From CAWJTN01 sp963845895 (GTDB taxonomy: Bacteria > Patescibacteriota > Microgenomatia > UBA1406 > GWC2-37-13): a stretch of 64,000 bases of DNA. Of this stretch, positions 63,743 through 64,000 are shown piece after piece. The stretch lies in contig CAWJTN010000001.1 in the NCBI GenBank assembly GCA_963845895.1, positions 1,116,001-1,180,000 on the forward strand, in the 5' to 3' direction. Every line of letters begins with the position of its first letter. Positions within the stretch are counted from its first letter, which is position 1. The notes below the pieces were generated by a model. That model saw only the letters and a list, made by a program, of their open reading frames with translations, ran no database searches and was not told where the DNA came from. Made by a program: the position numbers and the translations under genes.

Positions 63743-63957
63743 AAAATATTTTGCTTTTAATAAATATAGTTTTGGCAGTGATAATAGTAATTTTAATTTT
63801 AGTTCAGGGAAGAGGTGCAGGTTTAGGAAGCGCATGGGGAGGAGGAGGTGAGTTTTTCCAAACAAGAAGGGGAATTGAGAAGTTAACATTACGACTAACA
63901 ATAATATTTATAATAATATTCTTCGTATTATCTGTAATAAATTTATTTATTAAATGA
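63739..63957 (+). CDS. secG: Preprotein translocase subunit SecG
   Basis: A 72 aa protein. Two transmembrane helices (ILLLINIVLAVIIVILILVQG and LRLTIIFIIIFFVLSVINLF) are joined by the family loop GRGAGLGSAWGGGGEFFQTRRGIEKL. It assists the SecYE channel. The ATG overlaps the previous gene by 4 bases and its stop overlaps the next start (ATGA). Confidence 0.92.
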   Translation: MKNILLLINIVLAVIIVILILVQGRGAGLGSAWGGGGEFFQTRRGIEKLTLRLTIIFIIIFFVLSVINLFIK

Positions 63958-64000
63958 TATTTAAAAGGAAGATATTTCGTTACTACTACTGGCTAGGATT
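63954..64000 (+). CDS. Start of a further gene, cut by the window edge
   Basis: The ATG overlaps the secG stop (ATGA) and the frame reads MIFKRKIFRYYYWLG to the end of the window. A basic, aromatic start would suit a membrane or exported protein. Nothing more can be said. Confidence 0.5.
   Translation, partial: MIFKRKIFRYYYWLG

Overview
The window looks like a chromosome segment from a Candidate Phyla Radiation (Patescibacteria) bacterium, most likely of the Microgenomates (OP11) side. This is an inference. It rests on AT-rich DNA with densely packed core genes; trimmed housekeeping proteins (ThrS without TGS, PheT without its EMAP/OB domain, trigger factor without the PPIase domain, UvrC without the helix-hairpin-helix end); a lone 23S rRNA gene with an AU-rich internal insertion; and very many genes whose TATAAT box lies only 6-12 bases before the ATG, which suggests leaderless mRNAs.

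Layout. 1-3.8 kb: end of HolA, a phosphomannomutase and membrane proteins. 3.9-11.9 kb: accessory island A, with a HicBA-type pair and a run of orphan genes, bounded by an IS element (10726-11860) next to tRNA-Lys and tRNA-Arg. 12-16.3 kb: methyltransferase, two related murein hydrolase-like proteins, trigger factor, a strongly structured attenuated mRNA leader, tRNA-Val. 16.3-23.6 kb: translation block thrS-infC-rpmI-rplT, an AlaX-like editing protein, pheS-pheT. 23.6-33.2 kb: PBP1A, recG, a PfkB kinase, phosphoglycerate mutase, ruvC, a PilB/GspE ATPase. 33.2-36.3 kb: 23S rRNA and tRNA-Ala with no 16S or 5S beside them. 37-44.1 kb: PEP synthase, enolase, CTP synthase, rplS, yraN, a TM-helix channel-like protein. 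44.1-53.5 kb: accessory island B (a RAYT transposase, orphan genes, a thermonuclease remnant, tRNA-Glu, a cohesin-like surface protein). 53.5-64 kb: LytR_C protein, DedA, uvrB (frameshifted), uvrA, a transglutaminase-like protein, uvrC, a holin-like protein, secG.

The most unusual feature is a dispersed family of short units, here called F1 and F2, found between the genes of both islands. Each begins at a GTG and can be read as a 30-40 codon mini-ORF (F1 core VPEWNTLEEYLYRVY; F2 core VWNWNST followed by LELKSLF). In island A seven F1 copies, all on the + strand, separate single orphan genes or pairs whose strands alternate. The layout resembles a gene-cassette array, but no integrase is visible and no canonical attC site was recognised. 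Differences between copies fall largely at third codon positions, so the units are or were translated. The same units occur in island B around tRNA-Glu and after the LytR_C gene. I know of no described family that matches.

How the parts fit: the core genes supply replication/repair (holA, recG, ruvC, uvrABC), translation (23S, tRNAs, thrS, pheST, infC, L35, L20, L19), lower glycolysis/PEP metabolism (gpmI, eno, ppsA), CTP synthesis and envelope growth (PBP1A, hydrolases, SecG). The islands hold small genes of unknown function, mostly with their own promoters.
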